A program made the translations under genes and the position numbers. From the NCBI GenBank assembly GCA_001897535.1, contig MKTC01000041.1, positions 1 to 42,252 of the forward strand: a stretch of 42,252 nt of DNA, in the 5' to 3' direction. Source of the stretch: Bacteroidetes bacterium 37-13. Lineage in GTDB: Bacteria > Bacteroidota > Bacteroidia > Chitinophagales > LD1. The notes under the pieces are model-generated. The model was not told where the DNA came from. It was given only the letters and a program-made list of their open reading frames with translations, and did no database searches. Numbering within the stretch: position 1 is the stretch's first letter; each line of letters begins with the position of its first letter. Positions 40,107-42,252 of this stretch are shown here, piece after piece.

Positions 40107-42252
40107 ATGAAAGCGAGTAGAAACCATGAAAAATACTTTAGTGGAATATTTTCCATTTTAACCATTCTCACATTTTTCTTAGCCGAAAAAGCAAATGCGC
40201 AATGTTCTACCCTAAAAGCGTATGCAGGAAGAGATACATCTGTTTGTGCAGGAATGAATTTCACATTAGGTGGTTCGCCTTCTGCAAGCGGAGGAAAATC
40301 GCCATATACTTATCTTTGGACAACAACTACCGATACTGTTTCTTCTAAGACAAGCGCCAATCCAACTGCAAGTCCATACACTACTTCTATTTATATTTTA
40401 AAAGTAACTGATGACAATAATTGTACAGCATTCGATACTATTACAATAACTGCCGGAACTTGTAATGTGGTTTGTTCAGGAGCAACAGGTCCCAATTTAT
40501 TAGGTGCGATGGGAACTTTTAGTACGCCATATATTTCACCAAACAATAGTACTTCTGCATCTTGTATTAGAAACGGAACGCCTGAAGCACCATTGGATAA
40601 TATTGGTAATCCAAAACCTACGCAAACATCTTATGTGTATTCGCAAACGAGCGGTGGCTTAGGACCTGAAGGTAGATATACTTTCGTGAAGAAATTGGGA
40701 AATGGCTCTGCTGCAAACTGTTTACACAACGATTTTAGAGGTGAAGATCACACCGGAGATGGCGGCTATTTTATGGCAATAAACGGCTCACCTAACCAAG
40801 CTCAATTTGGAGCAACTTTTTTTAGAATGGATTCTATTCCGGTATGTGCAAATACCGATTATGAGTTTAGCGCTTGGTTAGCCAATTTAAAAACAGGAAT
40901 GCAAACACATGCAGCAGGTTCATTTCCCAATATTGCATTCTTTATAAATAATGTGATTGTGGCTTATAGTGGGCCAATTCCGCCAACAAATGGACAATGG
41001 AATAATAATTGGATTAAAGCCGGAGGAACTTGGCACAGCGGTAATACAACGCATGCTTCAATTAGAATTGATAATTACACATTTGTAGCGTTTGGAAACG
41101 ATTTAGCATTAGATGATATTCACTTTCAGGTTTGTGGTCCTGTAATTATTTCTAAGACTTCTAAAACAACTTATTGTGTTGGAGAACAAGTTATTATTCG
41201 CGATTCAGTAGCTTGCACAAATGGACAACCGTACTCATGGTATCGCTGGCAGCGTAGCTTAGATGGAGGAAATACTTGGTCGAATATTTCTAATATCCAG
41301 TCTTCAAACAACAGTGCTTATTATCCGGTTAGCTTGCCTCCGTTCACAGCAACAATGGCGCTGAATAATTCAAAATATAGAGTTGTAGTTTCTTTAGATT
41401 CTTCATCACTTGCTGACCCAAATTCGGGCTGTTTGATTATTGGTGATGCCACAACAATAAATGTGAGAACTGCTCCTACTGTTACTTTACAGAATACGGA
41501 TACTTTGTGTTACGGCACTTCAAAAACTTATACGCCAATTATTTCAGGAGGTCAAAATCCATTTACTTCTACTTGGACAAATTTAGGTAATGGAAGCACC
41601 ACAAATTCTAATGCGCTTAGTTTATCACTAACAAACACAGTGAAATATTCTGTGAAGATTACAGATGCAAACCAATGCACCGCTCAAGATACAATAACTG
41701 TAGCGCTTGCGCCTACAATCACTTTTGCTAAAAATGTAAGTAGCAATCCTTGTGTAGGAAGTAATACAGCCACTATTAAAATTGTTCCAACAAGTATAGG
41801 CGCTCCTTTCCAATTTAATTGGAGTACGGGAGCGCAAATTGACTCTATTAAAAACCTTGCGAATGGAAAATATACAGTTACTATCACAAATCATTTTGCT
41901 TGTACTGCGAAAGATTCTACAATAATTTCAGCAGTAACAAATACATTAACCGCAAATGGCACAACCGATTCCGTAAAATGTTTTGGCAACAACACAGGCA
42001 AAATTACACTTTCAGTATCAGGCGGAACGCCAAGCTACACTTACGTTTGGAGCAATGGAAGTTCAACAAAAGATATTCAGAATTTAGCTGCAGGAAATTA
42101 TGCTGTTACGGTTCGCGATGCGAATAATTGTTCGGCAACAAAATCGTTTACAGTTGCTCAACCAAACGCAGCATTAACTGCAAACGGCACAACCGATTCT
42201 GTAAAATGTTTTGGCAACAACACAGGTAAAATTACACTTTCAGTATCAGGCG
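40107..42252 (+). CDS. Large secreted SprB-repeat protein, 5' part only
   Basis: The frame is open from ATG 40107 to the window edge, about 715 codons. A signal peptide ends AEKANA (then QC). An Ig/PKD-like domain follows (GGSPSASGGKSPYTYLWTT), then a domain of about 230 residues resembling choice-of-anchor modules (TFVKKLGNGSAANCLHNDF, ALDDIHFQVCG), then further Ig-like segments. From about residue 610 come SprB repeats of 76 residues with the motif VKCFGNNTGKITLSVSGGTPSYTYVWSNG cut here at VSG. The two visible units are nearly identical at DNA level. SprB-like proteins are T9SS-exported surface adhesins linked to gliding; the sorting tail would lie outside. Confidence 0.88.
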   Translation, partial: MKASRNHEKYFSGIFSILTILTFFLAEKANAQCSTLKAYAGRDTSVCAGMNFTLGGSPSASGGKSPYTYLWTTTTDTVSSKTSANPTASPYTTSIYILKVTDDNNCTAFDTITITAGTCNVVCSGATGPNLLGAMGTFSTPYISPNNSTSASCIRNGTPEAPLDNIGNPKPTQTSYVYSQTSGGLGPEGRYTFVKKLGNGSAANCLHNDFRGEDHTGDGGYFMAINGSPNQAQFGATFFRMDSIPVCANTDYEFSAWLANLKTGMQTHAAGSFPNIAFFINNVIVAYSGPIPPTNGQWNNNWIKAGGTWHSGNTTHASIRIDNYTFVAFGNDLALDDIHFQVCGPVIISKTSKTTYCVGEQVIIRDSVACTNGQPYSWYRWQRSLDGGNTWSNISNIQSSNNSAYYPVSLPPFTATMALNNSKYRVVVSLDSSSLADPNSGCLIIGDATTINVRTAPTVTLQNTDTLCYGTSKTYTPIISGGQNPFTSTWTNLGNGSTTNSNALSLSLTNTVKYSVKITDANQCTAQDTITVALAPTITFAKNVSSNPCVGSNTATIKIVPTSIGAPFQFNWSTGAQIDSIKNLANGKYTVTITNHFACTAKDSTIISAVTNTLTANGTTDSVKCFGNNTGKITLSVSGGTPSYTYVWSNGSSTKDIQNLAAGNYAVTVRDANNCSATKSFTVAQPNAALTANGTTDSVKCFGNNTGKITLSVSG
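41949..42252 (+). repeat. Start of a tandem 228-base SprB repeat array
   Basis: The stretch from about 41949 recurs from about 42177, offset 228 bases (76 codons), with only a few silent-looking differences over the 75 or so bases that can be compared. The array continues beyond the window. Confidence 0.7.

Overview
The window looks like a Bacteroidota chromosome, probably of the Chitinophagales/Sphingobacteriales kind. The DNA is AT-rich. Several secreted proteins carry type IX secretion (T9SS) type A sorting tails, GEVED modules and SprB-like repeats. Several genes have TAnnTTTG promoter boxes close to their start codons, and there is a GH3-family protein and many lipoproteins. No rRNA, tRNA, CRISPR array or complete transposase gene was seen.

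Layout. (1) 1-1399: 5' part of a secreted SprB-repeat protein, running off the left edge. (2) 1491-5544: a nitrite-reduction operon on the minus strand, in the order outer-membrane porin, lipoprotein copper nitrite reductase (NirK), NirV-like FGE-fold lipoprotein and SCO-type copper chaperone. A terminator closes it and an FNR/CRP-like palindrome lies upstream. (3) 5597-8518: a PhoD-type phosphatase with a T9SS tail. (4) 8619-10792: NrnA-like phosphoesterase and a cyclophilin-FKBP fusion lipoprotein. (5) 10793-11629: a decayed stretch with a small membrane ORF, a zinc-ribbon remnant and a dispersed repeat. (6) 11630-17137: a giant GEVED/SprB secreted protein. (7) 17262-24786: a housekeeping block with pdhA, a TPR protein, cca, a GNAT enzyme, an XRE regulator, an Nfu protein, miaB, a dCMP deaminase and an HhH protein.

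(8) 24805-29551 is the accessory and most unusual part. It holds a Fic gene with a nonsense codon, a frameshift and an altered active-site motif, next to an array of four alternating half-sites. It also holds a protein with twelve exact 17-residue repeats, a collagen-like surface gene with two frameshifts, a RhuM gene with a premature stop, a gene remnant, and several short repeats that may mark insertion or rearrangement. (9) 29754-39983: GH3 protein, a MITE-like element with inverted ends, PAP2 phosphatase, M16 protease, two SurA-like foldases followed by a beta-barrel protein, and a beta-helix protein. (10) 40107-42252: 5' part of another large SprB-repeat protein, running off the right edge.

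The main functional themes are nitrite/NO handling in the envelope, T9SS-exported surface proteins, outer-membrane biogenesis and proteolysis, and core RNA and Fe-S metabolism. All functions are read from motifs and gene order; no database search was run.
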